Shown: positions 1 through 6,748 of the stretch, in pieces
Layout of the letters: the number at the start of each line of letters is the position of its first letter
Position numbering within the stretch: the stretch's first letter is position 1
Assembly: GCA_937925755.1 (NCBI GenBank)
Contig: CALAMX010000078.1
Location: 1 to 6,749 of the forward strand
DNA from: an uncultured Burkholderiales bacterium
GTDB taxonomy: Bacteria > Pseudomonadota > Gammaproteobacteria > Burkholderiales > Thiobacillaceae
Length of the DNA: 6,749 nt
Direction: 5' to 3'
Notes under the pieces: model-generated
What the model saw: the letters and a program-made list of their open reading frames with translations, nothing else
Databases searched by the model: none
Told to the model about the DNA's origin: nothing
Position numbers and translations under genes: made by a program

Positions 1-327
1 TCGCATGCGGCATCGCGCCCGTAGACTGGTTTGCAAGTGCGATCCCGGGGGGTGACGGCAACCGGGAGTTCTTCCTGCACGCCCGGCAGCGTCGGCCGCC
101 GCGGGGGTGATGCCGGTGGTCTCGTCCCTACCAGCGCCGTCCGGCACGAACCCGGCCGTGATGGCGGCAGCCCATCGCGGTCAGTGCCGCGCCTTGGGTC
201 GACCGTGGTAATACGACCTCTGCGGTGGACACCCGAGTGGTTGCATCGATTTTCACCCTCGTCACGCCCCAGACGGAGCGACAGACATCGGAACGGGGTC
301 GATGGCGAGGCCCTTAGCGGGGACTGG
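1..327. other. Downstream flank of gltD with no supported gene
   Basis: Both strands were read. A plus-strand frame stays open across the region but continues antisense through all of gltD and has no recognisable protein. The minus-strand frames give only short unrecognised peptides. One minus frame is open from about position 150 to the window edge and could be the start of a gene outside the window, but it has no familiar sequence. No strong GC-hairpin followed by a T-run was found, so the gltD terminator is not identified. Confidence 0.5.
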
Positions 328-1734
328 TTAGCACACGCCCAGATATTCGAGGATGCCCTTGGCCGCCTCGCGCCCTTCCCACACGGCGGTGACCACCAAA
401 TCAGAGCCGCGCACCATGTCGCCGCCGGCGAAGACCTTGGGATTGGTCGTCTGGTAGGTGTAGCGCTGGCCACGAGCGATCACCCGCCCAGCTGCATCGG
501 TGGTGATACCGAAGTCGGCAAACCAGGGTTGTGGATTGGGTCGAAAGCCGAAGGCGACGATCACCCGGTCGCAGGGGATCACCTCCTCGGAGCCCTCGAC
601 GACCACCGGCGTGCGCCGGCCGCGCGCATCGGGCGGCCCCAGCTCGGTGGTCACCAGTTTGATGGCCTCGACCTTGCCCGCACCCAGCACCTCGACCGGC
701 TGGCGGTTCCACAGGAACTGCACGCCCTCCTCCTTGGCGTTGGCCACTTCGCGCTTGGAGCCTGGCATGTTGGCCTCGTCGCGGCGGTAGACACAAGTGA
801 CGGAGGCGGCACCCTGACGGATGGAGGTGCGGGTGCAGTCCATGGCGGTATCGCCCCCGCCCAGCACCACCACACGCAAACCCTTCATGTCGAGGAAGGG
901 TTCGCCCGGCTTTTCCAGACCCAGGCAGTGGCGGACGTTGGAGATCAAAAAAGGCAGGGCCGGGATCACGCCAGGGAGGTCCTCGCCAGGGAAGCCGCCC
1001 TTCATATAGGTGTAGGTGCCCATGCCGAGGAAGACGGCGTCGTATTCGTCGATGAGGCTCTGAAACGGCACATCTTTCCCGACTTCGGTATTCAAGCGGA
1101 ACTCGATGCCCATGCCCTCGAAGATCTCGCGCCGCCGGCGCATGACCCATTTTTCCATCTTGAACTCGGGGATGCCAAAGGTGAGCAAGCCCCCGATTTC
1201 CTCGTAGCGGTCGTAGACCACGGGTTTCACCCCGTTGCGCACCAGCACATCGGCGCAGGCCAGTCCCGCCGGTCCCGCGCCGACCACGGCCACCCGTTTG
1301 CCGGTGGGCACGACCTGGCGCATATCCGGCCGCCAGCCCTGGGCGAAGGCGGTCTCGGAGATATAGCGCTCGATCTGGCCGATGGTCACCGCACCAAAGC
1401 CCGAGTTGAGGGTGCAGGCCCCCTCGCACAGTCGGTCCTGCGGGCAGACCCGCCCGCAGACCTCGGGGAGCGAATTGGTCTGGTGCGACAGCTCTGCGGC
1501 CTCGGTAATCCGCCCCTCCTCCACCAGCTTCAGCCAGTTGGGGATGTAGTTGTGCACCGGGCACTTCCACTCACAATAGGGATTGCCGCAGGCAAGACAG
1601 CGCCCCGCTTGCTCGCGCGCCTGGTCGGCATCCAACTGCGCGTAGATCTCGCGGAACTCCCGCTTGCGCACCTCGGCCGGGGTCTTGGTCCCGTCACGGC
1701 GGGGGATGTTGAGGAACTGAAAGACGTCGGACAT
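328..1734 (-). CDS. gltD: Glutamate synthase [NADPH] small (beta) subunit
   Basis: Small subunit of NADPH-GOGAT. It oxidises NADPH through FAD and passes electrons through iron-sulfur clusters to the FMN and 3Fe-4S cluster of GltB. Length is 468 codons against 472 in E. coli, collinear throughout. Seen: two cysteine groups at 46/49/54/58 (CLACGNPYCEWKC) and 93/97/103/107 (CGRVCPQDRLCEGAC) for the two 4Fe-4S clusters; FAD dinucleotide fold VGAGPAGLAC with GxGxxG at 152-157; NADPH-binding fold VVVLGGGDTAMDC at about 288-300; C-terminal FAD motif VFAGGDMVRGSDLVVTA at 434-450. The start is supported by AAGGA 6 nt upstream. Normally gltD follows gltB directly. Here it is separated from gltB by a hicBA pair and a duplicate of its own first 58 bases, and it begins 12 nt after the hicA stop, so its translation may be coupled to hicA. 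Residue 9 is Asn, whereas the duplicate and E. coli GltD have Asp there. Confidence 0.98.
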   Translation of the reverse strand: MSDVFQFLNIPRRDGTKTPAEVRKREFREIYAQLDADQAREQAGRCLACGNPYCEWKCPVHNYIPNWLKLVEEGRITEAAELSHQTNSLPEVCGRVCPQDRLCEGACTLNSGFGAVTIGQIERYISETAFAQGWRPDMRQVVPTGKRVAVVGAGPAGLACADVLVRNGVKPVVYDRYEEIGGLLTFGIPEFKMEKWVMRRRREIFEGMGIEFRLNTEVGKDVPFQSLIDEYDAVFLGMGTYTYMKGGFPGEDLPGVIPALPFLISNVRHCLGLEKPGEPFLDMKGLRVVVLGGGDTAMDCTRTSIRQGAASVTCVYRRDEANMPGSKREVANAKEEGVQFLWNRQPVEVLGAGKVEAIKLVTTELGPPDARGRRTPVVVEGSEEVIPCDRVIVAFGFRPNPQPWFADFGITTDAAGRVIARGQRYTYQTTNPKVFAGGDMVRGSDLVVTAVWEGREAAKGILEYLGVC

Positions 1735-1735
1735 G
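1677..1735 (-). repeat. 59-bp direct repeat, copy heading the intact gltD
   Basis: Second copy of the repeat, same orientation, 486 bp from the other. It forms the start of the functional gltD. Recombination between the two copies would delete exactly 486 bp including hicBA and join gltB to gltD with a 4-nt spacer. Confidence 0.97.
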
Positions 1736-1740
1736 CGCGT

Positions 1741-1745
1741 TCCTT
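1741..1745 (-). promoter_or_regulatory. Shine-Dalgarno of functional gltD
   Basis: AAGGA, within AAAAGGAA, sits 6 nt before the gltD ATG and directly follows the hicA stop codon. The functional gltD therefore uses a ribosome site supplied by the inserted segment rather than the one at the end of gltB. Confidence 0.75.
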
Positions 1746-1746
1746 T

Positions 1747-1929
1747 TCACTCTTTGATACCCAGATATTTCCGGATGTGTTTTGCCAGGCGCTCGTCGAT
1801 CTCGTTGTGGCGTGGAATCGGCTGTTTTTGGCCAGTCATCGGATTGAGGTAGATGTCGTGCCGTCCGCCGTGGCGCAGGAATACACAACCGGCCTCGAGC
1901 AACTGGCGAATCAGCTCGGTGCGCTTCAC
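1747..1929 (-). CDS. hicA: HicA-like mRNA interferase toxin
   Basis: A 60-residue basic protein of the HicA/YcfA family, small double-stranded-RNA-binding-fold ribonucleases that cleave mRNA and arrest translation. Seen: VKRTELIRQLLEAGCVFLRH, then GGRHDIY with the family's catalytic-type histidine at residue 24, then IPRHNEI followed by a C-terminal helix ending KYLGIKE, the usual HicA ending. I chose a GTG start at 1929 because the frame from there is exactly family length and gives a GTGA overlap with the hicB stop, typical of translationally coupled antitoxin-toxin pairs. The frame stays open upstream to an ATG at 2091, but that extension lies over hicB and has no HicA similarity. No separate Shine-Dalgarno is convincing, which fits coupling to hicB. 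The antitoxin-first order is the reverse of E. coli hicAB but common for this short type. GC is about 56% by hand count. Confidence 0.85.
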   Translation of the reverse strand: MKRTELIRQLLEAGCVFLRHGGRHDIYLNPMTGQKQPIPRHNEIDERLAKHIRKYLGIKE

Positions 1930-2114
1930 ACCTCGATCTCTCTGACCTCGTACTGCTCGGGCACGTCCTCCATAACCATGCTCAAATAGGCGTCCTTGAG
2001 GTTCTCCTCGAGTTCCTCGAGCGTCTCGCCTTGGCTCATGATTTCCGGGTGTTCCAACAACTTGCCCACCCAGAAACGATCCGACTTCCAATAGACCATT
2101 TTCAATTGCAGCAT
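1926..2114 (-). CDS. hicB: HicB-like (UPF0150 family) antitoxin, single-domain
   Basis: A 62-residue protein resembling the short HicB/UPF0150 fold. It has an N-terminal strand MLQLKMVYWKSDRFWVGKL, the LLEHPEIMSQGETLEELEENL segment that is the family hallmark (partly degenerate RNase H-like fold), and an acidic tail ending VREIEV. In characterised HicBA systems this protein binds and neutralises the HicA mRNA interferase, and that is the inferred role here. It lacks the C-terminal ribbon-helix-helix or HTH domain of full-length HicB (usually above 100 residues), so self-repression through DNA binding is not evident. The start at 2114 has GAGGA 9 nt upstream; an in-frame ATG at 2099 is a less likely alternative. 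The stop overlaps the hicA start by 4 nt. GC by hand count is about 53%, lower than most blocks of gltB I sampled (55-72%), consistent with acquisition. Confidence 0.85.
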   Translation of the reverse strand: MLQLKMVYWKSDRFWVGKLLEHPEIMSQGETLEELEENLKDAYLSMVMEDVPEQYEVREIEV

Positions 2115-2123
2115 GCGGCGCGA

Positions 2124-2128
2124 TCCTC
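2124..2128 (-). promoter_or_regulatory. Shine-Dalgarno of hicB
   Basis: GAGGA on the minus strand, 9 nt before the ATG at 2114. It favours this start over the in-frame ATG at 2099. Confidence 0.6.
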
Positions 2129-2129
2129 G

Positions 2130-2160
2130 AAAAGGCCGTTGGGTGTCAGAGACGGCTTTT
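2130..2160. other. Imperfect hairpin between truncated gltD and hicB
   Basis: On the plus strand AAAAG + CCGT (2130-2134, 2136-2139, with G2135 bulged) pairs with ACGG + CTTTT (2152-2160), giving nine base pairs around a 12-nt loop. On the minus strand it reads A-run, stem, T-run, like a weak bidirectional terminator, and it contains the stop of the truncated gltD copy. It could equally be an operator or a translational control element for hicB. With only five G-C pairs it is unlikely to stop transcription fully, since hicBA and gltD lie downstream. Confidence 0.4.
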
Positions 2161-2220
2161 CACCGGGGTCTTGGTCCCGTCACGGCGGGGGATGTCGAGG
2201 AACTGAAAGACGTCGGACAT
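2146..2220 (-). pseudogene. Truncated duplicate of the gltD 5' end (24-codon ORF)
   Basis: Starting 4 nt after the gltB stop, this frame reproduces the first 19 residues of GltD with one change (Asp instead of Asn at residue 9), then leaves homology and reads VKSRL before TGA. Its position directly behind gltB, with AAGGA 8 nt upstream inside the end of gltB, is the layout expected of an ordinary gltBD operon, so this is most simply the original gltD start cut off by the inserted hicBA segment. Asp9 matches E. coli GltD (QFIDLQR), also consistent with this copy keeping the older state. The ORF remains translatable. Whether the 24-residue product does anything is unknown; it holds none of the cluster-binding cysteines. 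Confidence 0.9.
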
Positions 2221-2221
2221 G
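2163..2221 (-). repeat. 59-bp direct repeat, copy next to gltB
   Basis: Matches 1677-1735 at 58 of 59 positions. The single difference is at 2196 (C on the plus strand) against 1710 (T), which changes codon 9 of the gltD reading frame. It covers one base before the gltD ATG and the first 58 coding bases. Outside these limits the two copies diverge at once. Confidence 0.97.
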
Positions 2222-2224
2222 GCA

Positions 2225-5200
2225 TCAATCCTTCAACAGGCTATCCAGCGTGAGCGCCTTGGGCTTGACCAGCCAGAAGCGGTCGACCACATCGTCGAAG
2301 TTCTCCAGCATCCAGCGGGCGCGGGCGCTACCCGTGTAGAGGAGGTGCTTCTCCAGCCGCGCGCGCAGGAAGCTGCGGTACTCGTCGGTCTTTTCGTCGT
2401 TGATCGGGTTCATGTCCACCAGCTCGTTGTTGAGTCGGTGCACGAACTGGCCGTCTTCGTCGAAGACCAGGGCGAAGCCGCCGGTCATGCCGGCGCCGAA
2501 ATTGAGACCTGTCATCCCCAGCACGACGATGTGGCCGCCGGTCATGTACTCGCAGCAATGCTCGCCGACACCCTCGATCACCGCCTGTGCGCCGGAATTG
2601 CGCACGCCGAAGCGTTCGCCGGCGCAGCCCGCGGCATAAAACTCGCCGCCCGTAGCACCGTACAGACAGGTGTTGCCGACGATGATCGCCTTGTGCGCCT
2701 CGAAGGCAGTACCCTTGGGCGGGTAGATGATGATGCGGCCACCGGCCATCCCCTTGCCGACATAGTCATTGGCGTCGCCCTCCAATTCCAGGGTCAGGCC
2801 CTTGTGGTTCCACACGCCAAAGCTCTGGCCGGCCGTGCCCGTGAGCTTGATGTGCAGGCAGTCATCCGGCAGCCCTTCGGCGCCGTGGATGCGGGCGATC
2901 TCGCCCGACAGCCGCGCGCCGATGGAACGGTTGACGTTGCGAATGCGGTATTCCAACCGCAGTGGTGTCTTGGCGCGAATACTGGGCAGGGCGTCGCGCA
3001 CCATCTGCTCGGCCAGTTCTCCCTTGTCGAACGAGGGATTGGACGGTTCGACGCAGTAGCGCGGCTCCTCGCTCGGAATACCACCCTGAGAGAGCAAAGA
3101 CTCGAGCTTGAGGCGTCTTTGCTTGTCGGTCTCGCCGGGCAGCAGCTCCAGCAAATCGGTGCGGCCGATCAACTCCTCGAAACGGCGCACCCCCAACCGG
3201 GCCATCCACTCGCGCGTCTCCATGGCGACGAAGGTGAAGAAGTTCACCACCATGTCGGGCAGGCCGATGAAGTGCTCACGCCGCAGCCTGGCGTCCTGTG
3301 TGGCGACACCGGTGGCGCAGTTGTTCAGGTGGCAGATGCGCAGATACTTGCAACCCAAGGCGATCATCGGCGCGGTGCCGAAGCCGAAGGATTCGGCCCC
3401 AAGGATGGCCGCCTTGACCACATCCAGCCCAGTCTTCAGCCCCCCGTCGGTCTGCACGCGCACGCGTCCTCTGAGACCATTGGCGCGCAGGACCTGCTGC
3501 GCCTCGGTCAGCCCCAGCTCCCACGGGGTACCGGCATACTTGACGCTGGTCAGCGGGCTTGCGCCTGTGCCGCCGTCATAACCGGAGATGGTGATCAGAT
3601 CGGCATAGGCCTTGGCCACACCAGCGGCCACCGTGCCCACCCCCGGCTCGGCCACCAGTTTCACCGAGACCAGTGCCTGCGGGTTGACCTGTTTCAGGTC
3701 GAAGATGAGCTGGGCCAGGTCCTCAATAGAGTAGATGTCGTGGTGCGGCGGCGGCGAGATCAAGGAGATGCCGGGCTTGGTACAGCGCAAACGCGCGATC
3801 AGTTCGGAGACCTTGTGGCCGGGCAACTGCCCCCCCTCGCCCGGCTTGGCCCCTTGGGCGATCTTGATCTGCAGGACCTCGGCGTTGACCAGATAGTGCG
3901 GGGTGACACCGAAGCGGCCACTGGCCACCTGCTTGATCTTGGACATCTTCTCGGTGCCATAACGTGCCGGATCTTCACCACCCTCGCCCGAGTTGGAACG
4001 CCCACCGATGCGGTTCATCCCCTCGGCCAGGGCCTCGTGCGCCTCGGGAGAGAGCGCCCCCAGGCTCATGCCGGCCGAGTCGAAGCGCTTGAGGATCGCC
4101 TCGATCGGCTCCACCTCCTCCAAGGGGATGGGCTCGGGCAGGGTCTTGAGCCGCATCAGGTCACGCAGCATGGCCACTGGCCGGTTGTTGACGCTCTCCG
4201 CGTATTGTTTGTACGCCTCATAGGAGCCCGTCTGCACTGCCTTTTGCAGGCTTTGCACGACGTCCGGGTTGTAGGCGTGAAACTCACCACCGTAGATGAA
4301 CTTCAGTAGCCCCCCTGCCGGGATGGGGCGCAAGGGGTTGAAGGCGGCGCGCGCCAGCCGCTTCTGGTCGGCCTCGAAGTCGGCGAAATTCGCCCCCGAG
4401 ATGCGTGAGACCGTCCCCTTGAAGCAGAGATCCACCACCTCCTCGTGCATGCCGACGATTTCGAAGAGCTGCGCCCCGCGGTAGCTGGAGATGGCCGAGA
4501 TGCCCATCTTGGACATCACCTTGAGCAAGCCCTTGTCGATGCCCTTGCGGTAATTGGCCAGGGCCTTGGTCGCCGGCAACTTGATCTCGCCGGAACGCAC
4601 CATCTCAAGGATGGACTGGTAGGCAAGATAGGGGTAGACGGCAGTGGCGCCATAGCCGATCAGCGCAGCGATCTGGTGCGGGTCGCGCGCCGTGCCAGTC
4701 TCCACCACGATGTTTGCGTCGCACCTCAAGCCAGCGTCGATCAGCGCATGGTGCACGGCGCCCGCGGCGAACAAGGCGTGAATGGGTAGCCGCGTCCGGT
4801 CGATGTGGCGGTCGGTGAGCACCACCACCACCTTGCCGGCACGCACGGCCTCCACGGCATCGCGTGCGAGCCGCTGCAGGGCCTGCTGCAAGGTGCTCTG
4901 CGCTGGGTCATAGGCAAGCGCCAGGGTGATCGGCGCATAGGCCGGGTCCGACTGGGTGGTCACGGCGACGAAGGCATCGTGTGAGAGCACCGGCGAGTTC
5001 ACGCCTAGGCGGTGGGCGTGCTCCGGCGTCTCCTCGAACAGGTTACGCTCGCGCCCGAAGACCGTATGCAGGCTCATGACGATGGCCTCGCGGATCGGGT
5101 CGATCGGCGGATTGGTCACTTGGGCGAATTGCTGACGCAAGTAGTCGTATGGCGAGCGCACCTGCTGGGAGAGCACGGCCATGGGCGTATCGTCGCCCAT

Positions 5201-6679
5201 AGAGCCCACCGCCTCCTGGCCGTCCTCGGCCAGCACGCGGATGACCTGGTCGAGCTCCTCGAAGCTCACGTTGAAGAGTTTCTGATAGGTGGTCACGCTG
5301 GCCGCATCCATCTGCGGGCAGTCGGCATCCTCCTCCGGTTTGACCTCCACCTTGCGGCTGTACTCCTTGAGCCACTGGCGGTAGGGCTTGCTACCCTTGA
5401 GCAAGGCGTCGATGTCCTCCGGCAGCAGAAACTGCCCAGTATCGAGGTCGGCGGCCACCATCTGGCCCGGCCGCACGCGTCCCTTGGCCAGCACATCTTC
5501 CGGCGCATAACCCCAGACACCCACCTCCGAGGCGATGGTGACGATGCGGTCCTTGGTGAGGACGTAGCGCGCCGGCCTGAGCCCATTGCGGTCGAGCAGG
5601 CACACCCCATAGCGGCCATCGGTCAGCACGATGCCGGCCGGCCCGTCCCAAGGCTCCATGTGCATGGAGTTGTACTCGTAGAAGGCGCGTAGGTCCGGAT
5701 CCATGTGCGGGACGTTCTGCCAGGCCGGTGGCACCATCATCCGGAGCGCGCGGAACAGCCCTGCCCCGCCCATGACCAGACCCTCGAGCATGTTGTCGAA
5801 GCTCATGGAGTCCGAGCCACGGTAGCTCACCATCGGCCGCACATCCTCCATGTCCGGGATCAGGGCCGAGACGAACTTCCGCTCGCGCGCCCGGCTCCAG
5901 TTGCGGTTGCCCTGCAAGGTGTTGATCTCGCCGTTGTGCGCGAGGAAGCGAAAGGGTTGCGCCAAGCGCCATTCTGGCCAGGTGTTGGTGGAAAAACGCT
6001 GGTGGAAAACCACCAGCGACGAGGCGAAGCGCTCGTCGTTGAGATCCGGATAGAACACCGGTAGATAGGCCGGCATCACCAGGCCCTTGTAGGCGATCAC
6101 GCGACCCGACAGGGTGGGAATGTAAAAGGTGGGGTCATCCGCCTCCAGGGCCTTTTCCGTGCGGCGACGGGCAATGTAGAGCTTGCGTTCGAAGATCTCG
6201 GCGTCGATGCCGTCCGGGCAGTTGACGAACAACTGTTCGATGACCGGCAGGCTCGCCCGGGCATAGTCCCCCAGGGCCGACTCGTCGATGGGCACGGGCC
6301 GGAAGCCGACGGGCAGCAGACCCTGGCCATTCAGCTCGGCGATGAGCCGCTCGCGCGCCCGCCTCGCGAGCGAAGGGTCGCGGTTGAGGAAGACGAGTCC
6401 AGCCGCATAGCGGGCGTTCAACTGCCAACCCTGCTGCCCCGCCACGGCGCGCAAAAAGGCGTCCGGCTTCTTGAACAGTAGACCGCAACCATCGCCCGAT
6501 TTGCCATCCGCGGCGATGGCCCCGCGGTGGGTCATGCAGGCGAGCGAAGAGATGGCCGTCGAGACGAGCCAATGCGAAGGCTCATCGTCGAGTTGGGCGA
6601 TCAGACCAAAACCACAACTATCCTGCTCGAAATCGGGGCGGTAGAGCGTGCCGCAGAGGCGGCCTTGACGATCTTCCAT
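2225..6679 (-). CDS. gltB: Glutamate synthase [NADPH] large (alpha) subunit
   Basis: Large subunit of NADPH-GOGAT. It hydrolyses glutamine, channels the ammonia to 2-oxoglutarate and forms glutamate in the cytoplasm together with GltD. At 1484 codons it is about the length of the E. coli protein (~1490-1520) and aligns with it from end to end. Seen in order: a 21-residue propeptide, then Cys22 in CGFGLIAQ, the expected N-terminal nucleophile of the class II amidotransferase after processing; HNGEIN at 248-253; SMHMEPWDGPAG; a central domain; the FMN/synthase domain with SNSGEGGEDPARYGT (about 895-910), KPGEGGQLPG, SPPPHHDIYS from 975 and GYDGGTGASPL; 3Fe-4S cysteines at 1110, 1116 and 1121 in CKYLRICHLNNC; and a glycine-rich C-terminal beta-helix (about 1230-1430). 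The start is fixed because no other ATG or GTG lies between it and Cys22, although its Shine-Dalgarno is poor. No frameshift or missing key residue was seen. Its stop is 4 nt from the duplicated gltD start. Confidence 0.98.
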   Translation of the reverse strand: MEDRQGRLCGTLYRPDFEQDSCGFGLIAQLDDEPSHWLVSTAISSLACMTHRGAIAADGKSGDGCGLLFKKPDAFLRAVAGQQGWQLNARYAAGLVFLNRDPSLARRARERLIAELNGQGLLPVGFRPVPIDESALGDYARASLPVIEQLFVNCPDGIDAEIFERKLYIARRRTEKALEADDPTFYIPTLSGRVIAYKGLVMPAYLPVFYPDLNDERFASSLVVFHQRFSTNTWPEWRLAQPFRFLAHNGEINTLQGNRNWSRARERKFVSALIPDMEDVRPMVSYRGSDSMSFDNMLEGLVMGGAGLFRALRMMVPPAWQNVPHMDPDLRAFYEYNSMHMEPWDGPAGIVLTDGRYGVCLLDRNGLRPARYVLTKDRIVTIASEVGVWGYAPEDVLAKGRVRPGQMVAADLDTGQFLLPEDIDALLKGSKPYRQWLKEYSRKVEVKPEEDADCPQMDAASVTTYQKLFNVSFEELDQVIRVLAEDGQEAVGSMGDDTPMAVLSQQVRSPYDYLRQQFAQVTNPPIDPIREAIVMSLHTVFGRERNLFEETPEHAHRLGVNSPVLSHDAFVAVTTQSDPAYAPITLALAYDPAQSTLQQALQRLARDAVEAVRAGKVVVVLTDRHIDRTRLPIHALFAAGAVHHALIDAGLRCDANIVVETGTARDPHQIAALIGYGATAVYPYLAYQSILEMVRSGEIKLPATKALANYRKGIDKGLLKVMSKMGISAISSYRGAQLFEIVGMHEEVVDLCFKGTVSRISGANFADFEADQKRLARAAFNPLRPIPAGGLLKFIYGGEFHAYNPDVVQSLQKAVQTGSYEAYKQYAESVNNRPVAMLRDLMRLKTLPEPIPLEEVEPIEAILKRFDSAGMSLGALSPEAHEALAEGMNRIGGRSNSGEGGEDPARYGTEKMSKIKQVASGRFGVTPHYLVNAEVLQIKIAQGAKPGEGGQLPGHKVSELIARLRCTKPGISLISPPPHHDIYSIEDLAQLIFDLKQVNPQALVSVKLVAEPGVGTVAAGVAKAYADLITISGYDGGTGASPLTSVKYAGTPWELGLTEAQQVLRANGLRGRVRVQTDGGLKTGLDVVKAAILGAESFGFGTAPMIALGCKYLRICHLNNCATGVATQDARLRREHFIGLPDMVVNFFTFVAMETREWMARLGVRRFEELIGRTDLLELLPGETDKQRRLKLESLLSQGGIPSEEPRYCVEPSNPSFDKGELAEQMVRDALPSIRAKTPLRLEYRIRNVNRSIGARLSGEIARIHGAEGLPDDCLHIKLTGTAGQSFGVWNHKGLTLELEGDANDYVGKGMAGGRIIIYPPKGTAFEAHKAIIVGNTCLYGATGGEFYAAGCAGERFGVRNSGAQAVIEGVGEHCCEYMTGGHIVVLGMTGLNFGAGMTGGFALVFDEDGQFVHRLNNELVDMNPINDEKTDEYRSFLRARLEKHLLYTGSARARWMLENFDDVVDRFWLVKPKALTLDSLLKD
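2229..2233 (-). promoter_or_regulatory. Shine-Dalgarno of the duplicated gltD start
   Basis: AAGGA lies inside the last codons of gltB, 8 nt before the ATG of the truncated gltD copy. It looks like the ancestral gltD ribosome site and is still intact. Confidence 0.75.
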
Positions 6680-6718
6680 GGTTGCGCGCGCCGTGAAAGC
6701 TCAGCAAAAAGGGCGAAG

Positions 6719-6748
6719 ATTCTAGCGCAGTCTACGGGTTGCCGCCAA
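6719..6748 (-). promoter_or_regulatory. Putative sigma70-type promoter for gltB
   Basis: On the minus strand TTGGCG (6748-6743) is followed after 18 nt by TAGAAT (6724-6719), five of six matches to the -10 consensus. This would place the transcript start near 6712 and leave a leader of about 33 nt before the gltB ATG. The window ends one base beyond the -35 element, so upstream activator sites cannot be assessed. Confidence 0.55.

Larger units (their letters stand above)
1736..2162 (-). other. Inserted hicBA cassette between the gltD-head repeats
   Basis: These 427 bp separate the two 59-bp repeats and contain hicB, hicA and short flanks. There is no recombinase or transposase gene and no terminal inverted repeat at the ends. 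The octamer GTGAAAAG occurs in direct orientation near both ends (2163-2156 and 1750-1743, minus strand), possibly a microhomology involved in the joining. The segment is less GC-rich than its neighbours. I call it an insertion by comparison with the normal adjacent gltB-gltD order and because it interrupts a gltD copy; the mechanism is not visible. Confidence 0.75.

Noticed and set aside
197..204. 8-bp palindrome GGTCGACC downstream of gltD
   Set aside because: Too short, with no T-run; not distinguishable from chance in GC-rich DNA.
31..1989. 652-codon plus-strand open frame
   Set aside because: It runs antisense through gltD, hicA and part of hicB, has no recognisable domain, and is explained by the third-position GC bias of gltD on the other strand.
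1747..2091. 114-codon version of hicA starting at an ATG at 2091
   Set aside because: The extra N-terminal part overlaps hicB in another frame and has no HicA similarity; the GTG at 1929 gives the normal HicA length and a coupled overlap.
1736..2162. Insertion sequence or MITE
   Set aside because: No terminal inverted repeats and no transposase; the flanking repeat is 59 bp and coincides with the gltD head, unlike a typical target-site duplication.
2219..4309. 696-codon plus-strand open frame
   Set aside because: Antisense to the strongly conserved C-terminal half of gltB, rich in His, Ala, Gly and Arg as shadow frames are, with no protein family resemblance.
18..6738. 11-bp inverted repeat (CCCGTAGACTG at 18-28 and its complement at 6728-6738) flanking the operon
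   Set aside because: A few 11-bp matches are expected by chance in 6.7 kb; one copy lies in the spacer of the putative gltB promoter and there is no other sign of mobile-element ends.
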